Shown: piece by piece, positions 25,521 to 35,212 of the stretch
How positions within the stretch are numbered: the stretch's first letter is position 1
Layout of the letters: each line of letters opens with the position of its first letter
Source of the DNA: Rhizobium sp. NXC24
GTDB taxonomy: Bacteria; Pseudomonadota; Alphaproteobacteria; Rhizobiales; Rhizobiaceae
NCBI RefSeq assembly: GCF_002944315.1
Contig: NZ_CP024311.1
Location: 3,076,501-3,140,500, forward strand
DNA: 64,000 nt
Direction of reading: 5' to 3'
The notes under the pieces: generated by a model
The model's database searches: none
Told to the model about the DNA's origin: nothing
What the model saw: the letters and a program-made list of their open reading frames with translations, nothing else
Translations under genes and position numbers: made by a program

Positions 25521-25680
25521 GCCCCTCACCCTAGCCCTCTCCCCGTTATGACTGGGAGAGGGAACGACCCCCGGTTCCCTCGCGTGAACACGTCGTTAGG
25601 GCTAGGCTGCGGGTGCCTCCTTCCCCTTCTCCCCGTCAGAACGGGGAGAAGGTGCCCGACAGGGCGGATGAGGGGCTTGG
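25521..25680. repeat. Intergenic mosaic palindromic repeat
   Basis: The stretch contains CCCTCTCCC/GGGAGAGGG (25535-25543/25554-25562) and CCTTCTCCCCGT/ACGGGGAGAAGG (25625-25636/25641-25652), and CCCTAGCC answered by GGCTAGG-like sequence. This wording is characteristic of dispersed rhizobial mosaic elements (RIME-like). It lies inside an operon, between the binding protein and the first permease, so the RNA could fold here and lower expression of downstream genes relative to the binding protein. Confidence 0.6.
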
Positions 25681-25723
25681 GGCTCTCATCACCACCAGCG
25701 GATGCCATCGGAATCCTGAACAC

Positions 25724-26731
25724 ATGATAGCAGTCTCCATTCTCAATCGCCTGCTCATGGCCGCAGCTACGCTATTTGGCGTGGCGTTGATCGTCTTCGT
25801 ACTGCTGCGCGTCGTTCCGGGCGATCCGATTGCGATGATGATATCGCCGGGGGCAAGTCCCGCCGATATCGCCGCCCTGCGTGCCCATTACGGCCTCGAC
25901 GCCAGCCTACCGGTGCAATTCGGCATCTGGCTGAAATCGGTTCTGACGGGCGATTTCGGCACCTCGATCTCCTTGAAGCGTGACGTTCTCTCCTTGCTCG
26001 GCGAACGCCTGCCGGCGACGCTGGAACTTGCTTTTGCAGCCCTCATCCTTGCTGTTCTCTTGGGCGGCGCCGTGGCGATAACAGGCACACTTGTCCGGCG
26101 CACGCCGCTGGAACCCGTCATCGACAGCCTCAACGGGCTCTTTCTCGCCGTGCCGGATTTCGTCTGGGCACTCGCCCTCGTGCTGGTCCTCGGCGTCCTC
26201 TTTCCGCTTTTCCCGCTCTCCGGCCGCATCGATCCGAGTATCGATGCGCAATTCGCGACACCTTTCTATCTCATCGAAAGCCTGGTGACTTTCCGCTTCC
26301 AGATATCAGCCGATATCGCGTCCCATATGGTCATGCCGGTGCTGGCGCTCGGCCTGCCGCTCGCCGCCATTATCGCCCGCGTGCTGAAGGCAACGCTCTC
26401 GGAGGCAATGGTGCAGGACTATATCCTGCTCGCCAAACTCAAAGGCATGTCGAACCTGCGCCTGGTGCTGCAAGAAGCGCTCCGCAACGCTGTTGGCCCG
26501 ACGATCGCACTCACCGGCGTGCAATTCACCTTCCTGATCGGCGGCACCGTCATCGTCGAGCGCATCTTCGCCTATCCCGGCATCGGCAATATGGCGATCG
26601 ACGCCGTCATCAATCGCGACCTGCCGCTGATCCAAGGTCTTGTGCTGGTCTTCGGCGCCCTCTTCATTCTCATCAATCTGGCCGTCGACCTGTTGGTGGC
26701 TGCGTTCAATCCGAGGCTCGCCCATGGCTGA
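25724..26731 (+). CDS. ABC transporter permease, DppB/OppB type
   Basis: The 335-residue permease has an N-terminal helix ILNRLLMAAATLFGVALIVFVLLRVVPGDP (the RxxPGDP motif of DppB proteins), about six membrane spans, and the EAA-type loop LAKLKGMSNLRLVLQEALRNAVGP. ATG 25724 is used because this conserved start follows directly; the frame stays open through the repeat upstream without homology. It overlaps the next permease by 8 bases. Confidence 0.9.
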   Translation: MIAVSILNRLLMAAATLFGVALIVFVLLRVVPGDPIAMMISPGASPADIAALRAHYGLDASLPVQFGIWLKSVLTGDFGTSISLKRDVLSLLGERLPATLELAFAALILAVLLGGAVAITGTLVRRTPLEPVIDSLNGLFLAVPDFVWALALVLVLGVLFPLFPLSGRIDPSIDAQFATPFYLIESLVTFRFQISADIASHMVMPVLALGLPLAAIIARVLKATLSEAMVQDYILLAKLKGMSNLRLVLQEALRNAVGPTIALTGVQFTFLIGGTVIVERIFAYPGIGNMAIDAVINRDLPLIQGLVLVFGALFILINLAVDLLVAAFNPRLAHG

Positions 26732-27614
26732 TGTCGCCGCGACTGCCTCCCCCAAACCGTCGCGCACCGCCATGCGGCTGCGCGCGCTGCTGTCGGAACC
26801 GAAGGTGATCTTCGGCGGCGGCTTCATCCTGATCCTGATCATCCTTGCGATCTTCGCGCCCTATATCGCGCCGAAAGACCCGCTGGAGCAGGATCTGATG
26901 TCCGGCACCCTGCCGCCCGTTTGGCTCAATGGCTCCGATCCGGGCTTTCTCCTTGGCACGGACGATCTCGGCCGCGACGTGCTGTCTCGTGCCATCTTCG
27001 GTTCGCGCGTCGCCCTTACCGTCGCTTTCGTTGCGGCGGGCTTGGCAGCCCTAATCGGCACGCTGCTCGGCCTCGTCGCCGGCTGGTATGGCGGCTGGAT
27101 CGACAAGGTGATTTCCCGCCTCGTCGATATCTGGATGGCCTTTCCGCCGGTGTTGCTATCGATCCTCTTGGTCGCGGTCTTCGGCTCCGGCGTGCATTCG
27201 GTCATCGCTGCCATCGTCATCATCGACTGGACGCGCTTCTGCCGCGTCATACGCTCAGAAACCCAGGCTCAGGCACAGATGGACTATGTCACCGCCGCTC
27301 GCACGATCGGCTTCTCGCGCGCAAAAATCCTGTTCAGCGAAATCCTGCCGAATGTCGCGCCGGTGCTGATCGCCCTCGTCAGCCTGGAGATGGGCATCGC
27401 CGTCATCGTCGAGGCCATCCTTTCCTTCGTCGGCCTGTCGGTTTCGTCAGACACGCCTACCTGGGGTGGCATGATCGCCCAAGGGAGGCAGATCATCTAT
27501 GACGGCTGGTGGGTGCTCGTCGTGCCGCTCATTGCCCTCTTTGCCACGGTGCTGGCCTTCAACCAGCTCGGCGACGGCCTGCGCCGCGCCCTTGATCCGG
27601 TCATGCGCCGATGA
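26724..27614 (+). CDS. ABC transporter permease, DppC/OppC type
   Basis: The 296-residue inner-membrane protein has the DppC hallmarks: LLGTDDLGRDVLSRAIFGSRVALTVAF after the first helix and the EAA loop TAARTIGFSRAKILFSEILPNVAPVLI. The start ATG overlaps the preceding stop, indicating coupled translation. It pairs with the upstream DppB-type permease to form the channel. Confidence 0.92.
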   Translation: MADVAATASPKPSRTAMRLRALLSEPKVIFGGGFILILIILAIFAPYIAPKDPLEQDLMSGTLPPVWLNGSDPGFLLGTDDLGRDVLSRAIFGSRVALTVAFVAAGLAALIGTLLGLVAGWYGGWIDKVISRLVDIWMAFPPVLLSILLVAVFGSGVHSVIAAIVIIDWTRFCRVIRSETQAQAQMDYVTAARTIGFSRAKILFSEILPNVAPVLIALVSLEMGIAVIVEAILSFVGLSVSSDTPTWGGMIAQGRQIIYDGWWVLVVPLIALFATVLAFNQLGDGLRRALDPVMRR

Positions 27615-28483
27615 CCGAACCGCTCCTCTCCATCACCGGCTTGAACGCCATCTCCGACCGCGACGGCGGCGCACCGATCCTGCGCAATGTCTCGCTGACA
27701 TTGGAGCGCGGCGAAGTCCGCGGCCTCGTCGGCGAAAGCGGTGCCGGCAAATCCACGATCGCCAAGGCCCTGCTCGGCATCCTGCCGCGCACCGTGCGCG
27801 TTACCCATGGCTCCATTCTGTTCGAAAGCCGCGATCTGCTGAAGCTGCCAGCGAGGGACCTTCGCGACATCATGGGCAACGAGATTTCCCTGATCCCGCA
27901 GGACCCGCAAACCGCCCTCAATCCCGGCCGCCGCATCGAGGCACAACTGACCGACGGCTTGCGGCTGAAGCGCGGCCTGTCTTCGCGCGATGCCAGGCTG
28001 AAGGCTCTAAAGTTGCTGGAGGAGGTGCATATCCGCGATCCCGAACGCGTGTTGCGCGCCTATCCGCACGAACTTTCCGGCGGCATGCGCCAGCGCATAT
28101 TGATCGCCGCCGCCTTCGCGCTGGAGCCGAAATTGGTGGTCGCCGACGAGCCGACTACGGCCCTCGATGTCACGGTGCAGAAACAGATCCTGCGGCTGAT
28201 CCGTGGCCTGCAGGAGGCACACGGCACCGCCGTCATCTTCGTCACCCATGATCTCGGTGTCGTCGCACAGATCTGCGATACTGTCACCTTGCTCTATGCC
28301 GGCAAGGTCATCGAGGAAGGCCGCACCGCCGATGTGCTCGGCAATCCGCAACACGTCTATACGAAATCCCTCATCGCCGCCGGCCCGCGCTATGATCGGC
28401 CCGATGCCGGGCTGACGCCGGTGCCGCAAGCGGTCTTCGAACAATTGCGCCGTGAGATCGGCATTCGGGAGGGCGGAAGATGA
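27611..28483 (+). CDS. ABC transporter ATP-binding protein, DppD/OppD type
   Basis: The 290-residue ATPase shows Walker A GESGAGKST, Q-loop ISLIPQDPQTALNP, signature LSGGMRQR, Walker B LVVADEPTTALDV and switch His in FVTHDLG. The start overlaps the previous stop as ATGA. The protein is shorter at the C-terminus than classical OppD. Confidence 0.92.
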   Translation: MTEPLLSITGLNAISDRDGGAPILRNVSLTLERGEVRGLVGESGAGKSTIAKALLGILPRTVRVTHGSILFESRDLLKLPARDLRDIMGNEISLIPQDPQTALNPGRRIEAQLTDGLRLKRGLSSRDARLKALKLLEEVHIRDPERVLRAYPHELSGGMRQRILIAAAFALEPKLVVADEPTTALDVTVQKQILRLIRGLQEAHGTAVIFVTHDLGVVAQICDTVTLLYAGKVIEEGRTADVLGNPQHVYTKSLIAAGPRYDRPDAGLTPVPQAVFEQLRREIGIREGGR

Positions 28484-29328
28484 GTCAATCCGACATCCTC
28501 CTTTCCGCAAAAGGCCTCGACGTCATCTACGGCGCCAAACGCCATCTGTTCGGCCCGGGTGACAGCGGCAACAAGGTGCTGCACAGCGTCGATATCGATA
28601 TCCGCCGCGGCGAGACCGTCGGTATCGTCGGCGAAAGCGGTTCCGGCAAGACGACGCTCGGTCGGGCGCTGCTGCGGCTGGTCGACCCCTCCGCCGGCAG
28701 GATCCATTTCGACGGCAAGGACATCACCCATATGCCGGATGCCGAGATGCGGCCGCTGCGCCGGCGCATGCAGATGATCTTCCAGGACCCGATGGCGTCG
28801 CTCAATCCGCGCCATACGATCCGCCGTATCCTGGTTGAACCGCTGCTGCTGCATGGACTGGCAACCGACCGGCAGGCCGCCGAACGCCGCGTCGCGGCGA
28901 TCCTCGACCGGGTGACGCTGCCGCATGCCTGTCTCGACCGCAATCCGCATGAACTTTCCGGGGGCCAGCGTCAGCGCATCGGGATCGCCCGCGCCGCCCT
29001 GCTCGAGCCGGATTTCGTGCTTGCCGACGAAATCGTCTCAGGCCTCGATGTCTCGACGCAGGCGCAGGTGCTGAATTTGCTGAAGGAGCTTTCCCGCGAC
29101 CTCGGCCTGTCCATGGCCTTTATCAGCCACGACCTCTCCGTCATTCGCGCTGTTTGCGATCGCGTCTATGTGATGCGCCGCGGCCGCGTCGTAGAGGAAG
29201 GAGATTGCGAACGTGTCTTTGCGGCGCCAGCCTCTGGCTACACCCGCATGCTGCTCGACGCCATACCATTGCCGGAGATCGACCCGACCTGGCTCGGCCG
29301 CGCAACCGCGCAGGAGGATGCGGCGTAA
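28480..29328 (+). CDS. ABC transporter ATP-binding protein, DppF/OppF type
   Basis: The 282-residue ATPase has Walker A GESGSGKTT, Q-loop MIFQDPMASLNP, signature LSGGQRQR, Walker B FVLADEIVSGLDV (Glu present) and the switch His in FISHDLS. ATGA overlap couples it to the DppD-type gene. It ends 5 bases before the convergent CoA ligase gene. It completes the importer operon 23960-29328. Confidence 0.92.
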   Translation: MSQSDILLSAKGLDVIYGAKRHLFGPGDSGNKVLHSVDIDIRRGETVGIVGESGSGKTTLGRALLRLVDPSAGRIHFDGKDITHMPDAEMRPLRRRMQMIFQDPMASLNPRHTIRRILVEPLLLHGLATDRQAAERRVAAILDRVTLPHACLDRNPHELSGGQRQRIGIARAALLEPDFVLADEIVSGLDVSTQAQVLNLLKELSRDLGLSMAFISHDLSVIRAVCDRVYVMRRGRVVEEGDCERVFAAPASGYTRMLLDAIPLPEIDPTWLGRATAQEDAA

Positions 29329-29333
29329 GCCAG

Positions 29334-30944
29334 CTATTTAAGTCGGAAGCGCTGGATCTTGCCCGATTCCGTTTTCGGTAAAGCGTCCACGAAGACGATC
29401 GACCGTGGATATTTGTAGGGCGCGATCACTGCTTTGACGTGATTCTGCAGCGTCTTCACCAGCAAATCCGAGCCGGCGATGCCGGGCATCAATACCACAT
29501 GTGCCTGAACGATATGGCCACGATCTTCGTCCGGCTTACCGATGACGGCGCATTCCAGCACGTCGGCATGCGATAGAAGTGCCGCCTCCACTTCCGGCCC
29601 GGCGATATTATAGCCGGCGGAAAGAATAATATCGTCGGAGCGTGCGGCGAAATGGAAATAGCCGTCTTCATCCTCGATGAAGCTGTCGCCGGTCAGGTTC
29701 CAGCCATCCCTGACATAATTGGCCTGCCGGTCGTCGGCGAGATAGCGGCACCCGATCGGGCCGCGAACCGCGAGCTTGCCGATCGTGCCGCGCGGAACTT
29801 CGTTCATGTCATCATCGACGACGCGCGTCTCATAGCCGGCAAGCGGCTTGCCGGTGCAGTTGGGCTTGGCGTCGTCGACCCGGTTGGAAATGAAAATATG
29901 CAGCAACTCGGTCGAGCCGATACCGTCGAGGATCGGCTTTCCGGTCTTTCGCGTCCATTCTTCGAAGATCGGCCCCGGCAGCGTCTCGCCGGCGGAAACC
30001 GCAATGCGGAGGGAGGAAAGGTCCGCCCCGTCCTCCATCGCCGTCAGCATGGCGCGATAGGCGGTCGGCGCGGTAAAGCTGATCGTCGCGCCATATTCCT
30101 GAATAATCTCGATCATATTCTTCGGCGAGGCGTTTTCGAGAAGCGCCGTCGACGCTCCGAACCGCAACGGGAACACGACGAGACCCCCAAGCCCGAAGGT
30201 AAAGGCGATCGGCGGCGAGCCGATGAAAACATCCTCTGGCGTGACCTGCAGGACTTCTTTGGCATAGGCATCGGCGATGATAAGGATGTCCCGATGGAAA
30301 TGCATGGTGGCCTTGGGAACGCCCGTCGACCCCGAGGTGAAACCGAGCAGTGCGACATCGTCCCGCCCTGTCCTTGCCGCCTCGAAACGCACCGGTTTGT
30401 TGAGCGCGATACGGTCAAGCTCGGCATCGTGATTGGCGGTGCCGTCGAAGCCGACGACCTGCTTCAGAAACCGGCTATCCTTCGCCGCCGCAACGAGTTC
30501 TTCCAGCAACCTCGTGTCGCAGAGAGCGAAGAAGATTTCCGCCTTATCGATGATCTTCGAGAGTTCGCCTGCTCTCAGCATCGGCATGGTGTTGACCGCG
30601 ACAGCGCCGACCTTAGTCACCGCCAGCCAGCAGGCAATCATCGCCGGATTGTTGCCCGAGCGGATCAGAACGCGATTGCCGGGCTTGATACCGAAATTCT
30701 CGACGAGCGCATGAGCGATGCGATTGGTCCAGTCCGCCAGTTCCTTGTAGGTACGCCGGCGGCCGTTGCCGATCAGCGCGACGTGATCGCCGAAGCCGCG
30801 CTCGACCATGCGGTCGCTGAGCTCGACACCCGCATTCAACCAGTCGGGATAGTCGAAACCATCCAGCAACAGCTCCGGCCATTCCCCCGCCGGCGGCAGG
30901 TTGTCCCGCGTGAATGTATCGGCATGACCGGTCGGTCCAAGCAT
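29334..30944 (-). CDS. abmG: 2-aminobenzoate-CoA ligase (benzoate-CoA ligase family)
   Basis: The 536-residue acyl-adenylate-forming enzyme has the AMP-binding motif GFTSGSTGVPKATMHFHRD, GSTELLHIFIS, and the C-terminal YNIAGPEVEAALLSH and lysine region PKTESGKIQRFRL. The layout is that of benzoate/2-aminobenzoate-CoA ligases. Activation of anthranilate to its CoA thioester is inferred from the divergent monooxygenase/reductase gene, whose family acts on 2-aminobenzoyl-CoA. ATG 30944 follows GGGAG at a good distance; in-frame ATG 30959 has its ribosome site too close, and the frame extends to 31055 without homology. Confidence 0.82.
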   Translation of the reverse strand: MLGPTGHADTFTRDNLPPAGEWPELLLDGFDYPDWLNAGVELSDRMVERGFGDHVALIGNGRRRTYKELADWTNRIAHALVENFGIKPGNRVLIRSGNNPAMIACWLAVTKVGAVAVNTMPMLRAGELSKIIDKAEIFFALCDTRLLEELVAAAKDSRFLKQVVGFDGTANHDAELDRIALNKPVRFEAARTGRDDVALLGFTSGSTGVPKATMHFHRDILIIADAYAKEVLQVTPEDVFIGSPPIAFTFGLGGLVVFPLRFGASTALLENASPKNMIEIIQEYGATISFTAPTAYRAMLTAMEDGADLSSLRIAVSAGETLPGPIFEEWTRKTGKPILDGIGSTELLHIFISNRVDDAKPNCTGKPLAGYETRVVDDDMNEVPRGTIGKLAVRGPIGCRYLADDRQANYVRDGWNLTGDSFIEDEDGYFHFAARSDDIILSAGYNIAGPEVEAALLSHADVLECAVIGKPDEDRGHIVQAHVVLMPGIAGSDLLVKTLQNHVKAVIAPYKYPRSIVFVDALPKTESGKIQRFRLK

Positions 30945-31059
30945 GGTTCGCTCCCGCATTCCTCTCGACCCAATTGCCACCCAACACCCAATCTCCCGGC
31001 AGCGCGTGCGGCATTGTCGAAAATGATTGCACCGAAGACACAAATGTTCAAGCAAGAAA

Positions 31060-31073
31060 TTTTAAGCCTAAAA
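31060..31073. promoter_or_regulatory. Palindromic operator candidate, site 3
   Basis: TTTTAAGCCTAAAA matches 13 of 14 positions of site 1 and is followed by TAATTTC, a flank similar to that of site 4. It lies 116 bases upstream of the ligase ATG, on that gene's side of the divergent region. Confidence 0.5.
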
Positions 31074-31189
31074 TAATTTCTAATGAGCATTGATTCCAAA
31101 GCATATTTCGATCTTATTGCACCGTCGGGATCGGATTTCGTGCGGGAAATCCCGCAAGACAACTCTTGACGAATGATGGCGACAAGATA

Positions 31190-31203
31190 TTTTAAACTTA
31201 AAT
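31190..31203. promoter_or_regulatory. Palindromic operator candidate, site 4
   Basis: TTTTAAACTTAAAT matches 12 of 14 positions of site 1 and is followed by AATTC. It stands 43 bases before the monooxygenase/reductase ATG, where a repressor would cover the promoter. Sites 3 and 4 are 130 bases apart centre to centre within the 301-base region that separates the ligase and oxygenase genes; nothing else was recognised in that region. Confidence 0.5.
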
Positions 31204-31245
31204 AATTCGAGTGACCCGACTTCGGCGTCACAGGAGGGATAAGCG

Positions 31246-33564
31246 ATGCAAATCGTCTGTATCGGCGGCGGACCCGCGGGGCTCTATTTCGGGCTTCTGA
31301 TGAAGAAGCTGCATCCCGAACATTCGATCAAGGTCGTCGAGCGCAACCGTCCTTACGACACCTTTGGCTGGGGCGTCGTCTTCTCCGATGCCACCATGGT
31401 GTCGATGCGCGAATGGGATCCGGAAAGCGCCACCGAAATCGAGGACGCCTTCAATCATTGGGACGATATCGAGGTCTGGTTCAAGGGCACGCGCCAGCGC
31501 ACCTCCGGCCACGGCTTCGTCGGCATCGGCCGCAAGAAGCTGTTGAATATCCTGCAGAAACGCTGCGAAGCGCTGGGCGTCGAGCTGATCTTCGAAACGG
31601 AGGTCACCTCCGACCTCGATTTCCCCGACGCCGATCTGATCATTGGTTCGGACGGCCTGAACTCGAAGATCCGCAACCACTATCCCGACGTTTTCCAGCC
31701 GGACATGATCACCCGTCCGAACCGCTATATCTGGCTCGGCACCAACAAGCTCTTCGACGCCTTCACCTTCGATTTCCGCAAGAGCGAGCATGGCTGGTTC
31801 CAGGCGCATATCTACAAATTCGACGACAAGACCTCGACCTTCATCGTCGAAACCACCGAGGAAGCCTATCTCGCCCACGGTCTCGACAAGATGGAGCAGG
31901 ACGGCTCGATCGCCTTCTGCGAAAATCTGTTTTCCGAAGTGCTCGACGGCGCGTCGCTGATGACCAATGCCCGCCATATCCGCGGCTCGGCCTGGCTGAA
32001 CTTCAGCCGGCTGATCTGCGGCAAGTGGAGTCATTTCAACGGCAATTCGCATGTCGTGCTAATGGGCGACGCCGCCCACACCGCCCATTTCGCCATCGGC
32101 TCCGGCACCAAACTTGCGATTGACGACGCCATCGAGCTGACCCGGCAATTCCAGATTCACGGGCACAGCAGGGACAAGATACCGGCTGTTCTCGAAACCT
32201 ATGAGGAGATCCGCCACGTCGACGTCGCCCGCATCCAGAATGCGGCGCGCAACGCGATGGAATGGTTCGAAGTGGTCGGACGGCGCTATGCCGACACGCT
32301 CGAACCCGAGCAGTTCATGTATTCGATGCTGACCCGCTCCCAGCGCATCAGCCACGAGAATCTGCGACTGCGGGATAAGAGCTGGCTGGAGGGCTACGAG
32401 CGTTGGTTCGCCAGGAAATCGGGCCTTGCCGTCGGCAACGACCGCTGCCTGCCACCGATGTTCACGCCCTATCAGCTACGCGACGTGACGCTCATCAACC
32501 GTATCGTCGTCTCGCCGATGGCGATGTATTCGGCGGAAAACGGCGTCATGAACGATTTTCACATCATCCATCTCGGTTCGCGGGCGCTCGGCGGCGCCGG
32601 CCTCGTTTTTGCGGAAATGACCTGCGTCACGCCGGATGCCCGCATCACCCCCGGCTGCCTTGGCCTCTGGAACGAAGAACAGGCGGCACAATGGAAGCGG
32701 CTTGTCGATTTCGTGCATTCAAACAGCGCCGCCAAAATCGGCATCCAGCTCGGCCATGCCGGCCGTAAAGGCGCAACGAAAGTGGCTTGGGAAGGGATCG
32801 ATCAGCCGGTCGCCGAAGGCGAATGGCCGCTGATCTCAGCCTCCGCTGTCCCCTACCTCAAGAACAGTCAGACACCGAAGGCCATGGACCGTGCCGACAT
32901 GGATCGCGTCAAGGCCGATTTCGTCCGCGCGACGGAGCTAGCGATCACCACCGGCGCTGACTGGCTGGAGCTGCACTGCGCCCACGGCTATCTCCTGTCG
33001 AGCTTCCTGTCGCCGCTCACCAATCTGCGGGAAGATGAATATGGCGGCAGCCATGAAAACCGCGCCCGTTACCCCCTCGAAATCTTCCGGGCCATGCGTG
33101 CAATTTGGCCGGAGGACAAGCCCATGTCCGTCCGTCTTTCCTGCCATGACTGGACCGATGGCGGCAACACGCCGGAAGATGCGGCAATTTTTGCGGCCAT
33201 GTTCAAGAATGCCGGTGCCGACCTGATCGATTGCTCATCCGGTCAGGTGTCGAAGGAGGAAAAGCCGGTCTATGGCCGCCTGTTCCAGACGCCGTTCTCC
33301 GACAAGATCCGCAATGAAATCGGCATTCCGACCATTGCCGTCGGCGCGATCTCGGAGGCCGACCACGCAAATTCGATCATCGCGGCCGGCCGCGCCGATC
33401 TCTGCGCCGTCGCCCGTGCGCATCTGGCCGATCCCGCCTGGTCGCTGCACGAAGCCGCCAAGATCGGCCTGACCTCGATCCCCTGGCCGAAGCAATATCT
33501 CTCCGGCAAGACGCAATACGAAACCAATCTTGCCCGCGCGGCCGCCACCGCGCCGGCGAAGTGA
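31246..33564 (+). CDS. abmA: 2-aminobenzoyl-CoA monooxygenase/reductase (FAD monooxygenase-old yellow enzyme fusion)
   Basis: The 772-residue protein joins two flavoenzymes. Residues 1-~395 form a class A flavin monooxygenase: [15 protein letters not shown] at the start and GDAAH (274-278). Residues ~403-770 form an old-yellow-enzyme-type reductase: [30 protein letters not shown] (503-509), [16 protein letters not shown]. This fusion is the architecture of 2-aminobenzoyl-CoA monooxygenase/reductase, which hydroxylates and then dearomatises the ring with NADH and O2; databases also call it salicylyl-CoA 5-hydroxylase. GGAGGGA lies before the ATG. It is divergent from the CoA ligase and heads the downstream beta-oxidation operon. 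Confidence 0.88.
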   Translation: MQIVCIGGGPAGLYFGLLMKKLHPEHSIKVVERNRPYDTFGWGVVFSDATMVSMREWDPESATEIEDAFNHWDDIEVWFKGTRQRTSGHGFVGIGRKKLLNILQKRCEALGVELIFETEVTSDLDFPDADLIIGSDGLNSKIRNHYPDVFQPDMITRPNRYIWLGTNKLFDAFTFDFRKSEHGWFQAHIYKFDDKTSTFIVETTEEAYLAHGLDKMEQDGSIAFCENLFSEVLDGASLMTNARHIRGSAWLNFSRLICGKWSHFNGNSHVVLMGDAAHTAHFAIGSGTKLAIDDAIELTRQFQIHGHSRDKIPAVLETYEEIRHVDVARIQNAARNAMEWFEVVGRRYADTLEPEQFMYSMLTRSQRISHENLRLRDKSWLEGYERWFARKSGLAVGNDRCLPPMFTPYQLRDVTLINRIVVSPMAMYSAENGVMNDFHIIHLGSRALGGAGLVFAEMTCVTPDARITPGCLGLWNEEQAAQWKRLVDFVHSNSAAKIGIQLGHAGRKGATKVAWEGIDQPVAEGEWPLISASAVPYLKNSQTPKAMDRADMDRVKADFVRATELAITTGADWLELHCAHGYLLSSFLSPLTNLREDEYGGSHENRARYPLEIFRAMRAIWPEDKPMSVRLSCHDWTDGGNTPEDAAIFAAMFKNAGADLIDCSSGQVSKEEKPVYGRLFQTPFSDKIRNEIGIPTIAVGAISEADHANSIIAAGRADLCAVARAHLADPAWSLHEAAKIGLTSIPWPKQYLSGKTQYETNLARAAATAPAK

Positions 33565-33571
33565 GGCACGC

Positions 33572-34360
33572 ATGACGACGTCTGGCAAACTCGCGAACCG
33601 TCACGCCCTCGTCACCGGCGCCGGGAGCGGCATCGGCGCGGCGATCGCGCGGGCGCTCGCGGCGGAGGGCGCACGCGTGACGCTTGCTGGGCGAAGAAAG
33701 GAACCGCTGGAGGTCGTCGCCGCCGAGATCGGCGCGAATGCCATCGTCGTCGACGGTTTCGACGTCACCAGCGTCGAAGCGATCGCGAGTGGGCTGAACA
33801 TTGCGCGCGAAAAATTCGGTCCTGTCGATATTCTCGTCAACAATGCCGGCGAAGCACCGACTGCGCCTTTCGAAAAAACCAGCCTGGATATGTGGAACCA
33901 CGTCCTGACGGTCGATCTCACCGGCGTTTTCCTGGTGACGCAGGCCGCCCTACCGGACCTCAAAGCGCATGGCGCCGGCGCGCGCATCATCAACATTGCC
34001 TCGACGGCGGGCCTGACCGGCTACGGCTACGTATCCGCCTATGTTGCCGCCAAGCACGGCGTCGTCGGCCTGACGCGGTCACTGGCGCTGGAGCTTGCAA
34101 AGACTGGCATCACCGTCAATGCCGTCTGCCCCGGTTTCACCGATACACCGATCATCGAACGCTCGATCGCCACCATCGCCGCCAAGACGGGACGCACGGC
34201 GGAACAGGCGCTTACGGAATTCACCAAATCCAATCCGCAGGGACGGCTCGTCAAACCCGAGGAGGTTGCGGACACCGTTCTATGGCTGGCATCGCCGGCG
34301 GCGGCATCGATCAATGGACAGGCAATCGCGGTTGCCGGTGGGGAGGTTTTAGCGGGATGA
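33572..34360 (+). CDS. SDR-family 3-hydroxyacyl-CoA dehydrogenase-like oxidoreductase
   Basis: The 262-residue short-chain dehydrogenase has the nucleotide motif [19 protein letters not shown], the serine of [13 protein letters not shown], and catalytic YVAAK. Only 7 bases separate it from the monooxygenase/reductase stop, so ATG 33572 is preferred over an in-frame start inside that gene. In the 2-aminobenzoate pathway an SDR oxidises a hydroxyacyl-CoA intermediate; this gene is well placed for that step. Confidence 0.88.
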   Translation: MTTSGKLANRHALVTGAGSGIGAAIARALAAEGARVTLAGRRKEPLEVVAAEIGANAIVVDGFDVTSVEAIASGLNIAREKFGPVDILVNNAGEAPTAPFEKTSLDMWNHVLTVDLTGVFLVTQAALPDLKAHGAGARIINIASTAGLTGYGYVSAYVAAKHGVVGLTRSLALELAKTGITVNAVCPGFTDTPIIERSIATIAAKTGRTAEQALTEFTKSNPQGRLVKPEEVADTVLWLASPAAASINGQAIAVAGGEVLAG

Positions 34361-35208
34361 GCGATCGGGACATGACGATGCAGGGCCATCTCAAGCCCTT
34401 CAAAGATTACAAGCCGCAACATTTCCTCTGGGAGGTCAGCGATGACGGCCGCGTCGCTACGATCCGGCTGAACCGGCCGGAACGTAAAAACCCGCTGACC
34501 TTCGACAGCTATGCCGAGCTGCGCGATCTCTTCCGTGATCTCACCTATGCATCGGATATACGCGCCGTGGTGTTGACCGGAGCGGGCGGCAATTTCTCTT
34601 CCGGCGGCGATGTCTTCGAGATCATCGAGCCGCTGACCCGCATGGCGATGCCCGAGCTTCTCGCCTTCACCCGCATGACCGGCGATCTGGTGAAGGCCAT
34701 GCGCAAGTGCCCTCAGCCGATCATTTCCGCCGTCGACGGTATCTGCGCCGGTGCCGGTGCCATCCTCGCCATGGCCTCCGACTTGCGCTTGGCGACGTTC
34801 GAAGCCAAGACGGCTTTCCTCTTCACCCGCGTCGGCCTCGCCGGCGCCGATATGGGCGCATGCGGCATCCTTCCCCGCATCATCGGCCAAGGCCGTGCCG
34901 CCGAACTGCTGTTCACCGGCCGCTCGATGACATCGGCTGAGGGCCATGCCTGGGGTTTTTACAACAGCCTGCATGTGAGCGCCGATCTGGAGCAGGAAGC
35001 CGTCAAGCGCGCCCGCTCGCTGGCCGATGGGCCATGGTTCGCCCATGGCATGACCAAGACCATGCTGAACCAGGAATGGGCAATGGGTATCGACGAGATG
35101 ATCGAATCCGAGGCGCAAGCCCAAGCGGTTTGCATGGCAACTCAGGATTTCCGCCGCGCCTTCGAGGCCTTCGCCGCCAAGCGCAAGCCTGAATTCCAGG
35201 GGAATTGA
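34357..35208 (+). CDS. Enoyl-CoA hydratase/isomerase family protein
   Basis: The 283-residue crotonase-fold protein has the CoA/oxyanion motifs [15 protein letters not shown] and [21 protein letters not shown]. Its start overlaps the SDR stop as ATGA, preceded by GGAGG; the frame remains open upstream within the SDR gene but that is a shadow. The N-terminal extension ([27 protein letters not shown]) is longer than in canonical enoyl-CoA hydratases and recalls the family members found in aromatic-CoA clusters. It may hydrate or hydrolytically open the dearomatised ring. Confidence 0.88.
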   Translation: MSDRDMTMQGHLKPFKDYKPQHFLWEVSDDGRVATIRLNRPERKNPLTFDSYAELRDLFRDLTYASDIRAVVLTGAGGNFSSGGDVFEIIEPLTRMAMPELLAFTRMTGDLVKAMRKCPQPIISAVDGICAGAGAILAMASDLRLATFEAKTAFLFTRVGLAGADMGACGILPRIIGQGRAAELLFTGRSMTSAEGHAWGFYNSLHVSADLEQEAVKRARSLADGPWFAHGMTKTMLNQEWAMGIDEMIESEAQAQAVCMATQDFRRAFEAFAAKRKPEFQGN

Positions 35209-35212
35209 GGCG

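Noticed and set aside
29652..31076. 474-codon plus-strand open frame opposite the CoA ligase
   Set aside because: It is antisense to a gene with full AMP-ligase motifs, has no ribosome site or recognisable domain, and its composition mirrors the ligase codons.
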